Source of the DNA: an uncultured Eubacteriales bacterium
Lineage (GTDB): Bacteria > Bacillota > Clostridia > TANB77 > CAG-508
Assembly (NCBI GenBank): GCA_949294555.1
Contig: CASFHP010000010.1
Location: 1-34,190 of the forward strand
Direction of reading: 5' to 3'
DNA length: 34,190 nucleotides
Positions 7,771-17,370 of this stretch are shown one piece after another. Every line of letters starts with the position of its first letter. The first letter of the stretch is position 1. Both the position numbers and the translations under genes were made by a program. The notes under the pieces were generated by a model. The model saw only the letters and a list, made by a program, of their open reading frames with translations, ran no database searches and was not told the origin of the DNA.

Positions 7771-10605
7771 TTAATTTTGTTCTAAATATTTTTTTAAAAA
7801 TTTACCTGTGTAGCTTTTCTCATTCAAACAAACTTGTTCAGGTGTTCCAACAGCTACCACTTCTCCGCCATTATCTCCACCTTCTGGGCCTAAATCAATA
7901 ATATGGTCACAAGTTTTGATTAAATCTAAATTATGTTCAATAACAATAATCGTATTTCCTGTATCAACTAATCTTTGTAAAATATCTACCAATTTATGGA
8001 CATCTGCGATATGAAGTCCTGTTGTTGGTTCATCTAAAATGTATAACGTTTTTCCTGTTGCCTTTTTTGATAATTCTGTTGCAAGTTTTACTCTTTGTGC
8101 TTCTCCTCCTGATAATGTAGTTGATGGTTGTCCTAGTTTTATATAACTTAGTCCTACATCATATAAAGTTTGAATTTTTTGTTTAATTCTTGGTATTTTA
8201 TCAAAAAATTGTAGTGCTTCTTCCACTGTCATATCTAACACATCTGCAATTGTCTTTCCTTTATATTTTACCTCTAAGGTTTCTCTGTTATATCGTTTTC
8301 CTTTGCATACTTCACAAGGTACATAAATATCTGGTAAGAAATGCATTTCGATTCTATGCACCCCATCCCCTTTACAACTTTCACATCTTCCACCTTCTAC
8401 ATTAAAGCTAAATCTTCCTTTTTGATAACCTCTTAATTTGGCTTCTTCTGTTTCGGCAAAAACATCTCTGATTAAATCAAATACACCTGTATATGTTGCA
8501 GGATTTGAACGTGGTGTTCTTCCAATTGGTGATTGGTCTATATTAATAATTTTGTCAATTTGATTAATTCCTTTAATTCCTTTACATTTTCCTGGTTTTT
8601 CATTAGAACCATTTAATTCTTTTGCGATTGTTTTGTATAACACTTCATTTACCAATGTGGATTTTCCTGATCCAGACACCCCTGTTACACAAGTAAAAAC
8701 ACCTAGTGGAAATTTAACACTAATATTTTTTAAGTTGTTTTCCGTTGCCCCTTGTACTTCAATCACTTTAGATTTTGTATGTTTTCTTCTCTTTTTTGGT
8801 ACTGGTATTTTTAATCTTCCACTTAAGTATTTTCCTGTTATAGAGTTTTCTACCTGTTTAATTTCTTCAGCTGTTCCTTGTGCCATGACTTGTCCGCCAT
8901 GCGTTCCAGCTCCTGGACCAATATCGATGACTTGGTCTGCTGCATACATGGTATCTTCATCATGCTCTACAACCAACAAGGTATTTCCTAAATCTCTTAG
9001 TTTTTTTAATGTTGCTAACAACCTATCATTATCTCTTTGATGTAATCCAATACTTGGCTCATCTAAAATATATAATACACCTGTTAAGCCAGAACCAATT
9101 TGGGTTGCCAAACGAATTCTTTGTGCCTCTCCTCCTGATAAAGTTCCTGCACTTCTTGACAATGTCAAATATTCTAATCCTACATCAATTAAAAATTGTA
9201 ATCTTTGATGAATTTCCTTTAAAATTAAATCTGAAATCATCGCTTCTGTTTTATTTAATTGTAAATTGTCCAAATAATCTCTTATTTGATTAATTGACAT
9301 TGCTATTAATTCATTAATATTTTTATCTCCTACTTTTATAGACAAGATTTCCGGTTTTAATCTCGCTCCATGACATGCATAACATGGAGAATTCGTCATA
9401 TACATTTCATAAAATTCACGCATTCCTTGTGATTTTGTTTCATTGTGACGTCTGTCTAATGTTGGAAGTACACCTTCAAATGGTGCTTTAAATCTTCTAA
9501 TGCCTGCTGGTGATTCATATTCAAAATCAATTTCTTCATCGCCTGTACCATACAAAATTTTTTCCATAAAGCTTCTAGGCAATTCTTTAATTTTCTTTCC
9601 TCTTATATCAATTCCATAATATTTTCCGATACTTTCAAAATACATTTTTGCCATCGTATCGCCCTTTTTCATCGTGCTTGAACCAAAGGCTTTAACACCA
9701 TCATATAAGGTTTTATTTTTGTCTGGAATAATTAAATCTTCGTCCATTTTCATTAAATATCCAATACCTGTACAAGTTGGACAAGCACCCATTGGATTAT
9801 TAAATGAAAACATTCTAGGTGTTAATTCTGGAAAACTAAATCCACAATCTGGACAAGCATAGTTACAACTATACAATCTTTCACCTTTTCCAACTACATC
9901 AATTAACACCAATTGATTAGCATGTTTTAAAGCCACTTCCACAGATTCTGTTAGTCTACTTAAGATTTCTGGTTTGATCACCAATCTATCTACAACTAAT
10001 TCAATATTGTGTTTTTTCTTTCTATCTAAATCGATATCATCAGAAAGTTCATACATTTCTCCATCAATTCTAACTCTAACAAATCCTTCTTTTTGGAATT
10101 CCTCTAATTGTTTGGTATATTCTCCTTTTCTTCCTCTAACCACTGGTGCTAATACTTGAATTCTAGTTCCTTCTTCTAATTCCATAATATTATCGACAAT
10201 TTGGTCTATGGTTTGTTTTTCAATTTTTTTTCCACAATTTGGACAATATGGTACACCAATTCTAGCATATAACAAACGAATATAGTCATAAATTTCTGTA
10301 ACGGTTCCTACTGTAGAACGAGGGTTTTTAGAAGTTGTTTTTTGGTCAATAGATATTGCTGGTGATAATCCTTCTATACTTTCCACATCTGGCTTTTCCA
10401 TCAATCCTAGGAATTGTCTAGCATAAGAAGACAAACTTTCTACATATCTTCTTTGTCCTTCTGCATATAAGGTATCAAATGCTAAACTTGATTTTCCTGA
10501 TCCAGACAAGCCTGTAATAACAACTAATTTATCTCTTGGTATTTCTAAATTGATATTTTTTAAATTATGTTCTTTTGCACCTTTTATAATGATTTTGTCA
10601 TTCAT
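7771..10605 (-). CDS. uvrA: Excinuclease ABC subunit A
   Basis: This full-length UvrA has 944 residues. Both ABC modules are present, with Walker A motifs [10 protein letters not shown] (near residue 33) and [10 protein letters not shown] (near residue 640), and two LSGGEAQR signature motifs. Zinc-finger cysteines are visible ([28 protein letters not shown]). UvrA scans DNA for damage with UvrB in nucleotide excision repair. The start has GGAGG about six bases upstream. It lies 39 bases after rimO and is probably co-transcribed. Arg codons are almost all AGA with some CGT/CGA; one AGG (9022-9024) is read as Arg in HQRDNDRLL and no CGG is used. This is useful background for the recoding sites elsewhere. 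Confidence 0.98.
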   Translation of the reverse strand: MNDKIIIKGAKEHNLKNINLEIPRDKLVVITGLSGSGKSSLAFDTLYAEGQRRYVESLSSYARQFLGLMEKPDVESIEGLSPAISIDQKTTSKNPRSTVGTVTEIYDYIRLLYARIGVPYCPNCGKKIEKQTIDQIVDNIMELEEGTRIQVLAPVVRGRKGEYTKQLEEFQKEGFVRVRIDGEMYELSDDIDLDRKKKHNIELVVDRLVIKPEILSRLTESVEVALKHANQLVLIDVVGKGERLYSCNYACPDCGFSFPELTPRMFSFNNPMGACPTCTGIGYLMKMDEDLIIPDKNKTLYDGVKAFGSSTMKKGDTMAKMYFESIGKYYGIDIRGKKIKELPRSFMEKILYGTGDEEIDFEYESPAGIRRFKAPFEGVLPTLDRRHNETKSQGMREFYEMYMTNSPCYACHGARLKPEILSIKVGDKNINELIAMSINQIRDYLDNLQLNKTEAMISDLILKEIHQRLQFLIDVGLEYLTLSRSAGTLSGGEAQRIRLATQIGSGLTGVLYILDEPSIGLHQRDNDRLLATLKKLRDLGNTLLVVEHDEDTMYAADQVIDIGPGAGTHGGQVMAQGTAEEIKQVENSITGKYLSGRLKIPVPKKRRKHTKSKVIEVQGATENNLKNISVKFPLGVFTCVTGVSGSGKSTLVNEVLYKTIAKELNGSNEKPGKCKGIKGINQIDKIINIDQSPIGRTPRSNPATYTGVFDLIRDVFAETEEAKLRGYQKGRFSFNVEGGRCESCKGDGVHRIEMHFLPDIYVPCEVCKGKRYNRETLEVKYKGKTIADVLDMTVEEALQFFDKIPRIKQKIQTLYDVGLSYIKLGQPSTTLSGGEAQRVKLATELSKKATGKTLYILDEPTTGLHIADVHKLVDILQRLVDTGNTIIVIEHNLDLIKTCDHIIDLGPEGGDNGGEVVAVGTPEQVCLNEKSYTGKFLKKYLEQN

Positions 10606-10644
10606 GAATATTCCTCCATAAATTAATATTTATAAACTATCTGC

Positions 10645-12009
10645 TTATTTAAACTCAGCCAACAAATCATAATCGCTAACATCTGTTATTTTGCAATTTA
10701 TAAATTGATTTAATATTTCTTCTGGTTTTCTTTCTTTAGAATTTTTAATATATACAATGCCATCCATTTCTGGCACATCTTGCATGGTTCTTCCAATAAA
10801 ATATTTTCCATCAAAAGACATATCTTCTACCAATACTTCATATGTTTTTCCCAATTTTTCATTTTGAAGTTCTTTTGATATTTCTTGTTGTGCTTTCATG
10901 ATTTGATTATATCTTGCTTTTTTGGTATTTCCATGAATTTGGTTTGGCAATTTTTCTGCTGGGGTTCCATCTTCTTTTGAATACATGAAAGTACCTAATT
11001 TATCAAATTTTGCTTGTTTTACAAATGCTAATAATTCTTCAAAATCTGCTTTCGTCTCTCCTGGAAAGCCCACAATTAAACTTGTTCTTAAAACCACATT
11101 TGGTATGTTTTTTCGTATTTTATCTAACAAGTTTTCTATCTGCTCTTTGCTGGTTTTTCTATTCATTCTTTTTAATACTGTATTGGAAATATGTTGAATA
11201 GGAATATCAAAATAATTTGCAATTTTGTCATTTTTGGCTACTACATCAATCAATTCTTCTGTTATTCCTTCTGGATAAGCATATAAAAAGCGTATCCATT
11301 TTATACCGTCGACTTTAGTTAGTTTTTCTAATAATTCTGCTAATTTTGATTTACCATATATATCAATACCATATTTTGTTGTATCTTGTGCTATCACTAT
11401 TAATTCTTTTATTCCTTTGTTGGCTAACATTGTTGCCTCTTCTAAAATTTCTTCCATCTTTCTACTTGCAAATGGACCTCTTATATATGGTATAGCACAA
11501 TATGTACATTTATTGCTACATCCTTCTCCTATTTTTATATAAGCATAATTATTTCCTGTTGTGATGGTTCTATTTAAAAATTCTTGTTGTGTCAGCATTG
11601 GCATTTGTGGAATTTCACTTATTTTTTTACTTGTTTTTTTGGCTTTTTCAACTATTCCACGTTTTATTAAATCATCAATTTTATCCCACAATTTATCATA
11701 GTCTTCAATTTTAATAAATAAATCCACTTCTGGCAATGCTTTTACTAAATCTTCATAATATCTTTGAACCAAACATCCCATAACAATCAAATATTTACAT
11801 CTTTTTTGCTTATATTCTGCCATTTCCAAAATTGTATTAATTGCCTCTTCTTTGGCTGATTCAATAAATCCACAAGTATTTATCACTAATATATCTGCTT
11901 TTTCTTCTTCATTTACAATTTGATATCTGTTTTCTTTAAACTTTCCTATTAAACATTCTGTGTCAATTAAATTTTTACTACATCCTAGTGATACAAATCC
12001 TACATTCAT
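10645..12009 (-). CDS. rimO: Ribosomal protein S12 methylthiotransferase RimO
   Basis: This 454-residue protein adds a methylthio group to an aspartate of ribosomal protein S12. The N-terminal UPF0004 domain starts VGFVSLGCSKNLIDTE, with further conserved Cys in INTCGF and VMGCL for the auxiliary iron-sulfur cluster. The radical SAM motif is CSNKCTYC, followed by AIPYIRGP. The IAQDT and LRTSLIVGFPGET segments are typical of the family, and a TRAM domain closes the protein. The LGCSKN and AIPYIRG patterns favour RimO over MiaB. The ribosome site AAAGGAAC precedes the start. It sits between rng and uvrA with short gaps, so operon transcription is likely. Confidence 0.93.
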   Translation of the reverse strand: MNVGFVSLGCSKNLIDTECLIGKFKENRYQIVNEEEKADILVINTCGFIESAKEEAINTILEMAEYKQKRCKYLIVMGCLVQRYYEDLVKALPEVDLFIKIEDYDKLWDKIDDLIKRGIVEKAKKTSKKISEIPQMPMLTQQEFLNRTITTGNNYAYIKIGEGCSNKCTYCAIPYIRGPFASRKMEEILEEATMLANKGIKELIVIAQDTTKYGIDIYGKSKLAELLEKLTKVDGIKWIRFLYAYPEGITEELIDVVAKNDKIANYFDIPIQHISNTVLKRMNRKTSKEQIENLLDKIRKNIPNVVLRTSLIVGFPGETKADFEELLAFVKQAKFDKLGTFMYSKEDGTPAEKLPNQIHGNTKKARYNQIMKAQQEISKELQNEKLGKTYEVLVEDMSFDGKYFIGRTMQDVPEMDGIVYIKNSKERKPEEILNQFINCKITDVSDYDLLAEFK

Positions 12010-12040
12010 TTTTTGTTCCTTTCATTGAACGATAAATCGT

Positions 12041-13225
12041 TTAATCTTTGTGACTACATATATGTTTTCTTGTCATTTCCATTAAGTCTAATTTTGTAAA
12101 TCCTTCTATTTGTGTTTTGCTTCTGTCCTTTTTCAATTCTTCTTTTAACAAATCTTCTATTGCTTTTTTGTCCTCTTCTTTTTGCATATCAATATAATCC
12201 ACAATAATAATGCCACCAATGTCTCTAAGTCTCAATTGTTTTGCAATTTCAATGGTTGCTTCTTTGTTCACTTTAAATACTGTGTCTTCCATTGTTTGGT
12301 TTCCTGTATATTTTCCTGTGTTAACATCAATTGCCGTTAATGCTTCCGTTTTATCAATTGTAATAAAACCTCCACAATTTAACCATATTTTTCTGTTATC
12401 TATTTTATGGATTTGTTGCTCTAAATTATATATGTCAAATATAGATTCTTGTCCTTTTACTTGTATTTGTAAGTCTTTATATTCTTTATTTTCATTCTTT
12501 ATCTTTTGAACTTCATTATAATCTGTACTGTCATTTACAATCACTTTATCTAACCCTTTATTTGGCAAATCCATCAACATTTTTTGAACAATGTCTTCAC
12601 TTTTATATAATAATCTTGGTACTTTTTGATTTGAATCTTTACTGTCTTTTAAAATATTGTTCCATTTGTTTTCCATATGTTTTATATCTTCAATAATTTC
12701 TTGTTCTTTTCCTTCTGCTAAGGTTCTAATAACTGCTCCATTTCCTTCTGATATATGTTCTTTCACTAGTTCTATCAAGCGTTCTTGTTCTTTTTGATCC
12801 TCTATTTTTTGCGAAATGGTTATAATATTTGTGTTTGGCATTAATACAATATATTTTCCTGGTAAATTAATATGTGTTGATGTTCTAGCACCTTTTTTCT
12901 CATTACTATCTTTTTTTATTTGTACTAACAATCTTTGGTTTGGTTTGATAATTTTACTGATATCCTCTTCAATATTTGTTTTTTCCTTTTTTTCATCCTT
13001 TTTTTCTAATACATCTTTTACATGTATTAAACTATTTTTACCAATTCCAACATCTATAAAAGCTGCTTGCATACCTTTCACAATATCTTTTACAATTCCT
13101 ATATATATATTTCCTTCGTTTTTAATATCTTCTTCTTTTTCTTCATAATATTCCACAATTTTTCCATTTTCTACTAATGCAATTTGTCTTTCATCTTCTA
13201 CTCTTTTGATAAATAATTCTAACAT
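12041..13225 (-). CDS. rng: Ribonuclease G/E family protein, short form
   Basis: The protein has 394 residues. It has the S1 domain near residues 35-115 (GNIYIGIVKDIVKGMQAAFI), the RNase E/G catalytic core with TAIDVNTG and IIVDYIDM (the two metal-binding Asp residues in E. coli RNase E), and the conserved FTKLDLMEMTRKH ending. It stops right after that motif and lacks the following CPxCxG zinc-link segment of E. coli-type enzymes. Short forms occur in Clostridia, and there is no frameshift evidence: rimO's ribosome site follows at once. The role is endonucleolytic processing of rRNA or mRNA. It lies between pth and rimO in an apparent operon. Confidence 0.9.
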   Translation of the reverse strand: MLELFIKRVEDERQIALVENGKIVEYYEEKEEDIKNEGNIYIGIVKDIVKGMQAAFIDVGIGKNSLIHVKDVLEKKDEKKEKTNIEEDISKIIKPNQRLLVQIKKDSNEKKGARTSTHINLPGKYIVLMPNTNIITISQKIEDQKEQERLIELVKEHISEGNGAVIRTLAEGKEQEIIEDIKHMENKWNNILKDSKDSNQKVPRLLYKSEDIVQKMLMDLPNKGLDKVIVNDSTDYNEVQKIKNENKEYKDLQIQVKGQESIFDIYNLEQQIHKIDNRKIWLNCGGFITIDKTEALTAIDVNTGKYTGNQTMEDTVFKVNKEATIEIAKQLRLRDIGGIIIVDYIDMQKEEDKKAIEDLLKEELKKDRSKTQIEGFTKLDLMEMTRKHICSHKD

Positions 13226-13247
13226 GTTTGTGTCTACCTTTCTTGTT

Positions 13248-13805
13248 TTAATTAAATTGATTCATTGCTGAATCAATACCATTTTTTATAATTTCTACAA
13301 TTGCTTCTTTTGCTTTTTCTGTTCCAATTTCTAATTTTTCTTTTTCTTCTTTTGGTATAGTTCCTATTACATAATTTATTCTATCACTTTCATACTTTGG
13401 TTTTCCAATTCCCACACGTATTCTTGCAAATTCTTCTGAATTTAGATGATGTATAACAGATTTCATGCCATTATGAGAACCTGCTCCACCTTTTTTTCTG
13501 ATTTTTATTTTTCCTGGTTCTACATCCATATCGTCATAAATAACGATTAAATCTGCTAGGTCTATTTTATAAAAATGCATTAGTTCACTAATACTTTCTC
13601 CACTTAAATTCATATAGGTTTGTGGTTTTAATAAAATGACCTTTTCATCTTCAATACTACCTGTTCCATATATTCCTTTAAATTTGCATTTATTGACTTC
13701 TATCTTATATTCTTTCGCTAATTTATTGATTGTATCAAATCCCATATTATGCCTCGTATTAGCATACTCATTTTCTGGATTTCCTAATCCTGCAATTAAC
13801 AACAT
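13248..13805 (-). CDS. pth: Peptidyl-tRNA hydrolase
   Basis: This 185-residue enzyme cleaves peptidyl-tRNA to recycle tRNA. Conserved segments are visible: GLGNPENEYANTRHNMG with the catalytic His, PQTYMNLSGES with the conserved Asn, and IYDDMDVEPGKI with the conserved Asp. The KGGAGSHNGMKS loop is also intact. The Arg of the invariant N-T-R-H motif is encoded by AGG (13752-13754), which shows that AGG is read as Arg here. It is the first gene of the likely pth-rng-rimO-uvrA unit. Confidence 0.97.
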   Translation of the reverse strand: MLLIAGLGNPENEYANTRHNMGFDTINKLAKEYKIEVNKCKFKGIYGTGSIEDEKVILLKPQTYMNLSGESISELMHFYKIDLADLIVIYDDMDVEPGKIKIRKKGGAGSHNGMKSVIHHLNSEEFARIRVGIGKPKYESDRINYVIGTIPKEEKEKLEIGTEKAKEAIVEIIKNGIDSAMNQFN

Positions 13806-13877
13806 CTATATTTCCTCTTTTCTTAAATAGTCCATAATATTTTACATTGTTTTTACGCATTTTTCAAGAGGTTGCCA

Positions 13878-13907
13878 ACAAAAAAAGCACTTACTACAAA
13901 GTGCTTT
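13878..13907 (-). terminator. Terminator after spoVG
   Basis: AAAGCACTT and AAGTGCTTT form nine-base perfect arms around six bases. On the minus strand the hairpin is followed by a T run, immediately downstream of the spoVG stop. Confidence 0.8.
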
Positions 13908-13913
13908 CTCTAT

Positions 13914-14198
13914 TTATTCTGCTGATTCCTCTGTTTCTGGAGCTTCATAAGCCTCTAATATAGCTTTTTGAATTTTCTCTCTTGTTTCAGCATTGATTGG
14001 ATGAGCTATATCTTTGAACTCTCCGTTTGGAGTTTTTCTACTTGGCATAGCTATAAATAATCCATTTTGACTTTCGATAACTTTGATATCATGAATTACA
14101 AATTCGTTATCGAATGTTACAGAAGCAACAGCTTTCATTCTGTTCTCTGAATTTACTTTTCTTAAACGTACATCTGTGATTTGCATTTTGTAGTGCAC
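13914..14198 (-). CDS. spoVG: Septation/regulatory protein SpoVG
   Basis: This 94-residue protein starts [19 protein letters not shown] after a short MHYK extension. It keeps the [23 protein letters not shown] core that defines SpoVG, followed by the DIAHPI segment. SpoVG is a small nucleic-acid-binding regulator in Firmicutes, first known from sporulation septation. The ribosome site AAGGTAGGTG is upstream; a second in-frame Met (MQITDV, four codons in) could also be the start. It has its own terminator and a palindrome in its promoter region. Confidence 0.95.
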   Translation of the reverse strand: MHYKMQITDVRLRKVNSENRMKAVASVTFDNEFVIHDIKVIESQNGLFIAMPSRKTPNGEFKDIAHPINAETREKIQKAILEAYEAPETEESAE

Positions 14199-14225
14199 CT
14201 ACCTTCCTTAAGTTTTAAAAATATT

Positions 14226-14257
14226 TTGTACATATTATTATTATATCTTATGTACAA
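14226..14257. promoter_or_regulatory. Inverted repeat upstream of spoVG
   Basis: TTGTACATA (14226-14234) and TATGTACAA (14249-14257) are perfect arms around 14 A/T-rich bases, about 30 bases before the spoVG start. On the minus strand a TATAAT-like box lies inside, so the palindrome may be an operator over the promoter. The rest of the 14199-14551 gap is A/T-rich with no gene that I can see. Confidence 0.4.
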
Positions 14258-14551
14258 TTATATTATTCTTCATAAAAAATTTTTTTCCTTCTTTTTTTTA
14301 CATTTTTTTATTTTTTATCATATAATTATCGATTTTTCTGTTACAGGAATTTTTCATTCCTATAACAAACAAATGATAAGTAACCAATTTACATTTCTAT
14401 TCATATATTACACTATATGTGCTCAATCTTTAACCTGAAACATAATTCCTTAGCTAAATTTTTCCAAAACTATTGAATTTTTAGCGATATAATTATATAA
14501 TTCGTTTTAGTATTTTATTCATTTACTATATTTTCAAAGGGAGTGTCTTTC

Positions 14552-15946
14552 ATGCCGAATATTGATAATTTAAAAAAATATAAACATATCCATATGATTG
14601 GAATTGGTGGAACCAGTATGAGTGGTATTGCAGAAATCCTTCATAACTGGGGTTTTCATGTTACAGGTTCTGATTGGGCAGATTCTGAAACTGTACAAAC
14701 CTTAATAAAAAGAGGAATTAAAGTTACCATTGGTCATAATATAGAAGATGTGCAAAAAGCAGATGTTATTGTCTATTCTGCTGCCATAAAGCCAGATGAC
14801 CCTGAAATGGTAGAAGCTAAAAGACTACATATTACAACAATTGAAAGAGCAGATTTCTTAGGCGATTTAACCAGATGTTTTAAAGATACCATCTGTATTT
14901 CTGGAACTCACGGAAAAACCACAACCACTTCCATGATTTCACTTTGTTTTGTAGAAGCTTTAGCAGATCCTAGTATACAAGTTGGTGCTTATTTAAAACA
15001 ATTAGATGGAAATTATAGAGTTGGAAATAGTGAACATTTTATTATAGAAGCTTGTGAATATGTTGAAAGCTTTTTAAAATTTAGTCCTAAAGCTGAAATC
15101 ATACTAAATATTGACAATGATCATTTAGACTATTTTAAAACGTTTGATAATATTAAAAACGCTTTTATCAAATATGTTAAATTATTGCCTGATGACGGTA
15201 TTTTAGTTGTTAATGGAGATGACAAAAATTGTTTAGAATTAGCTCAATATACAAATGCAGATATCATTACTTATAGCTTATCTAATCCAGATACGAATTT
15301 CTATGCAACCAATATAGAATTTAATGATGATGGATTCGCTAAATTTGATGTATATGCGAATCATGATTTTTTTGACACATTTCAATTATCTATACCTGGA
15401 AAGCACAATGTTTCTAATGCACTTGCTTGCATTGCTATTTGTACAAAATATAAAATCGATAAGAAACTAATAAAATCAGCTTTATTGCGTTTTACTGGTG
15501 CACATAGACGATTTGAATATAAAGGAAAAATTAATGATATTGCAAGTGTATATGATGATTATGGTCATCATCCTACTGAAATTGTAGCCACAGCAAAATC
15601 TTTAATGAACAAAAAATATCATCAATCTTGGGTGATTTTCCAACCACATACCTATAGCAGAACGAAAAATTTATTAAATGATTTTGCAAATGCTTTAATG
15701 AATTTTGATAATGTCATCGTTTTAGATATCTATGCTGCAAGAGAAACAAATACCTATAATATTTCTTCAAAAGATTTAGTTGAAAAACTACATTCTTTAG
15801 GTAAAAATGCTTTATATATCCCAGATTTTGTAGAATGTGTAGACTATGTAAAATCACATGTTCAAAAAAACGACATTGTTTTAACATTAGGTGCGGGAAC
15901 TGTTACCAATATTGGACCAATGCTAGTTGGACGGTTAGAGCGATGA
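14552..15946 (+). CDS. murC: UDP-N-acetylmuramate--L-alanine ligase
   Basis: This enzyme of about 464 residues adds L-Ala to UDP-MurNAc in cytosolic peptidoglycan synthesis. It has the Mur ligase domains in order: the UDP-binding fold with HMIGIGGTSMSGIAE, the ATP site SGTHGKTTTTSM, the central EACEY and NIDNDHLDYF segments, and the C-terminal FQPHTYSRT and LGAGTV motifs. I chose ATG 14552, with AAAGGGAG nine bases upstream, over an in-frame GTG three codons earlier that overlaps the ribosome site. The last codons (VGRLER and stop) lie inside a long palindrome shared with spoIVB, including an in-frame CGG at 15932-15934. Confidence 0.95.
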   Translation: MPNIDNLKKYKHIHMIGIGGTSMSGIAEILHNWGFHVTGSDWADSETVQTLIKRGIKVTIGHNIEDVQKADVIVYSAAIKPDDPEMVEAKRLHITTIERADFLGDLTRCFKDTICISGTHGKTTTTSMISLCFVEALADPSIQVGAYLKQLDGNYRVGNSEHFIIEACEYVESFLKFSPKAEIILNIDNDHLDYFKTFDNIKNAFIKYVKLLPDDGILVVNGDDKNCLELAQYTNADIITYSLSNPDTNFYATNIEFNDDGFAKFDVYANHDFFDTFQLSIPGKHNVSNALACIAICTKYKIDKKLIKSALLRFTGAHRRFEYKGKINDIASVYDDYGHHPTEIVATAKSLMNKKYHQSWVIFQPHTYSRTKNLLNDFANALMNFDNVIVLDIYAARETNTYNISSKDLVEKLHSLGKNALYIPDFVECVDYVKSHVQKNDIVLTLGAGTVTNIGPMLVGRLER

Positions 15947-16047
15947 TTTGGGGACGGAGCAAAAATCATCATTTGTTCTTATAAAAAATCTTTATAAAAA
16001 TGATGATTTTTGCTCCGTCCCCAAATCATCGCTTTAACCGTCCAACT
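15925..16047. repeat. 48-bp-arm palindrome forming the 3' ends of murC and spoIVB
   Basis: The arms 15925-15972 and 16000-16047 match with one mismatch around a 27-base loop. Each arm contains GTTGGACGGTTA and GGGGACGGAGC. The arms encode the C-termini of both convergent genes (VGRLER and VGRLKR, each followed by TGA). The GGGGACGGAGC core resembles REP-like repeats of Clostridia. It probably serves as a bidirectional terminator. Confidence 0.85.
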
Positions 16048-17270
16048 TCTTTAGATTGTTTTATCATAAGGTCTCCAAATACAGCATATCCTTCTGTTGC
16101 TGAATTTACTAAGACATGTGTAACTGCTCCCACAAATTTTCCATTTTGTATAATCGGAGATCCACTCATCCCTTGAATAATGCCACCTGTTTTTTCGATT
16201 AATCTTTCATCTGTTACTTTTATTTCCATACTTTTATTATCATAATTATTTTCTTTATATATTTTTGTAATTTCAATTTCATATTCCTGCACGGTTTCAT
16301 TATCTAAACTGCATAAAATGGTTGCCTTTCCTAATTGTATTTCATCTCTTAATGCGACTTCCATTTCTTTGCTAGCATCTATGTTTAAACTAGATAAATC
16401 TTCTATTTTTCCATAGATTCCAAATTCTGTGTTTTTTGAAATTTCTCCAATGGTTTCTTGTCCATCTACGGTTCCTTGAATTTTTCCTGGATTACCATCT
16501 TCCCCTTTTTTGATATTTAAAATGTCTGCTGTTACAAACTCTCCTGAAGCAATATTTAATAATTCTCCTGTGTCAATATCTGTTATCCCATGCCCTAAAG
16601 CTCCAAATTTTTTAGTTGATGGTTCATAAAATGTAACTGTTCCAACACCAGCTGCACTATCTCTTACCCATAGTCCTAATTTGTATTCTTCTTCATCTGT
16701 TTTTACTGGTGTGATACTACATTCTTTTGTTTCTTCATCATGAATATATTGTATTTGAAGTTGTTCTCCTTTTGATAAATTAATATTTTCAATTAAATCA
16801 TCTGTTGAATAAATCGTTGTATCATTTACTTTTACGATGGTATCTCCTTCTTCTATGCCACTATTTTCATATGGTTTATAACTTTTATTATCTTCTCCTT
16901 CAATTTCAGACATGCCAACCACTAAAACACCATTGGTATACAATTTTACACCTGCAATATTTCCAACTGGTATGACTGTTGTTTTCGGAAGAACAGATAC
17001 TTCTACATCTTTTAAACTAAATTTATGAAATAAATTGACGGATAATTTTTCAGTTCCCACTTTATAAATTGTTTTTTCTCCTGTATCAGCAGAAACTGTT
17101 AATACTTCTTCATCAGAATCTACAGTAATTCCAAAAAACGTTTTCAAAGACAAATTTTCTCCTTCAAAAATTGTTAGTTTATCTGGTATATAATCAAGAA
17201 CTAATACATATATATAAATGATTAGCAAAAATAAACATATACTTGCTTTTTTCAAAATTTTTCTATACAT
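16026..17270 (-). CDS. spoIVB: SpoIVB sporulation signalling peptidase
   Basis: The protein has about 414 residues: an N-terminal membrane anchor (ICLFLLIIYIYVLVLDYIP), a PDZ domain in the middle (GIEEGDTIVKVNDTTIY) and a C-terminal S55 serine peptidase domain. Catalytic signatures are GALGHGITD (His) and IQGMSGSPII (Ser). In Bacillus the forespore-secreted enzyme cleaves SpoIVFA to trigger pro-sigma-K processing; the same role is inferred here. I start it at the Met of MYRKILKK, which has GTAGGAGA seven bases upstream; an in-frame ATG six codons earlier (17288) lacks a ribosome site. The last codons (VGRLKR) fall in the palindrome shared with murC, and include CGG at 16038-16040. Confidence 0.92.
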   Translation of the reverse strand: MYRKILKKASICLFLLIIYIYVLVLDYIPDKLTIFEGENLSLKTFFGITVDSDEEVLTVSADTGEKTIYKVGTEKLSVNLFHKFSLKDVEVSVLPKTTVIPVGNIAGVKLYTNGVLVVGMSEIEGEDNKSYKPYENSGIEEGDTIVKVNDTTIYSTDDLIENINLSKGEQLQIQYIHDEETKECSITPVKTDEEEYKLGLWVRDSAAGVGTVTFYEPSTKKFGALGHGITDIDTGELLNIASGEFVTADILNIKKGEDGNPGKIQGTVDGQETIGEISKNTEFGIYGKIEDLSSLNIDASKEMEVALRDEIQLGKATILCSLDNETVQEYEIEITKIYKENNYDNKSMEIKVTDERLIEKTGGIIQGMSGSPIIQNGKFVGAVTHVLVNSATEGYAVFGDLMIKQSKEVGRLKR

Positions 17271-17323
17271 AAATTCTCCTACTTTCATTTATAATAGTAT
17301 TAACTTTAATTTTTTTTCTATTC

Positions 17324-17362
17324 AATAAAAAATGCCCAAAAGGAAATTTTCCTAATTGGACA
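17324..17362 (-). terminator. Terminator at the end of the pilus operon
   Basis: GCCCAAAAGGAAAATTTTCC with its imperfect partner forms a hairpin (GTCCAATTAGGAAAA against TTTTCCTTTTTGGGC). On the minus strand it is followed by a T run. It lies just past the last pilus gene and before spoIVB. Confidence 0.6.
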
Positions 17363-17370
17363 ATTATTTT

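Noticed and set aside
8190..10159. ORFs on the plus strand across uvrA
   Set aside because: They are shadows of uvrA, with hydrophobic or low-complexity translations and no ribosome sites.
16038..16040. Reassignment of CGG to another amino acid
   Set aside because: At the Walker A site a simple reassignment does not restore the frame; one base must also be lost, so a +1 event or a four-base codon is needed.
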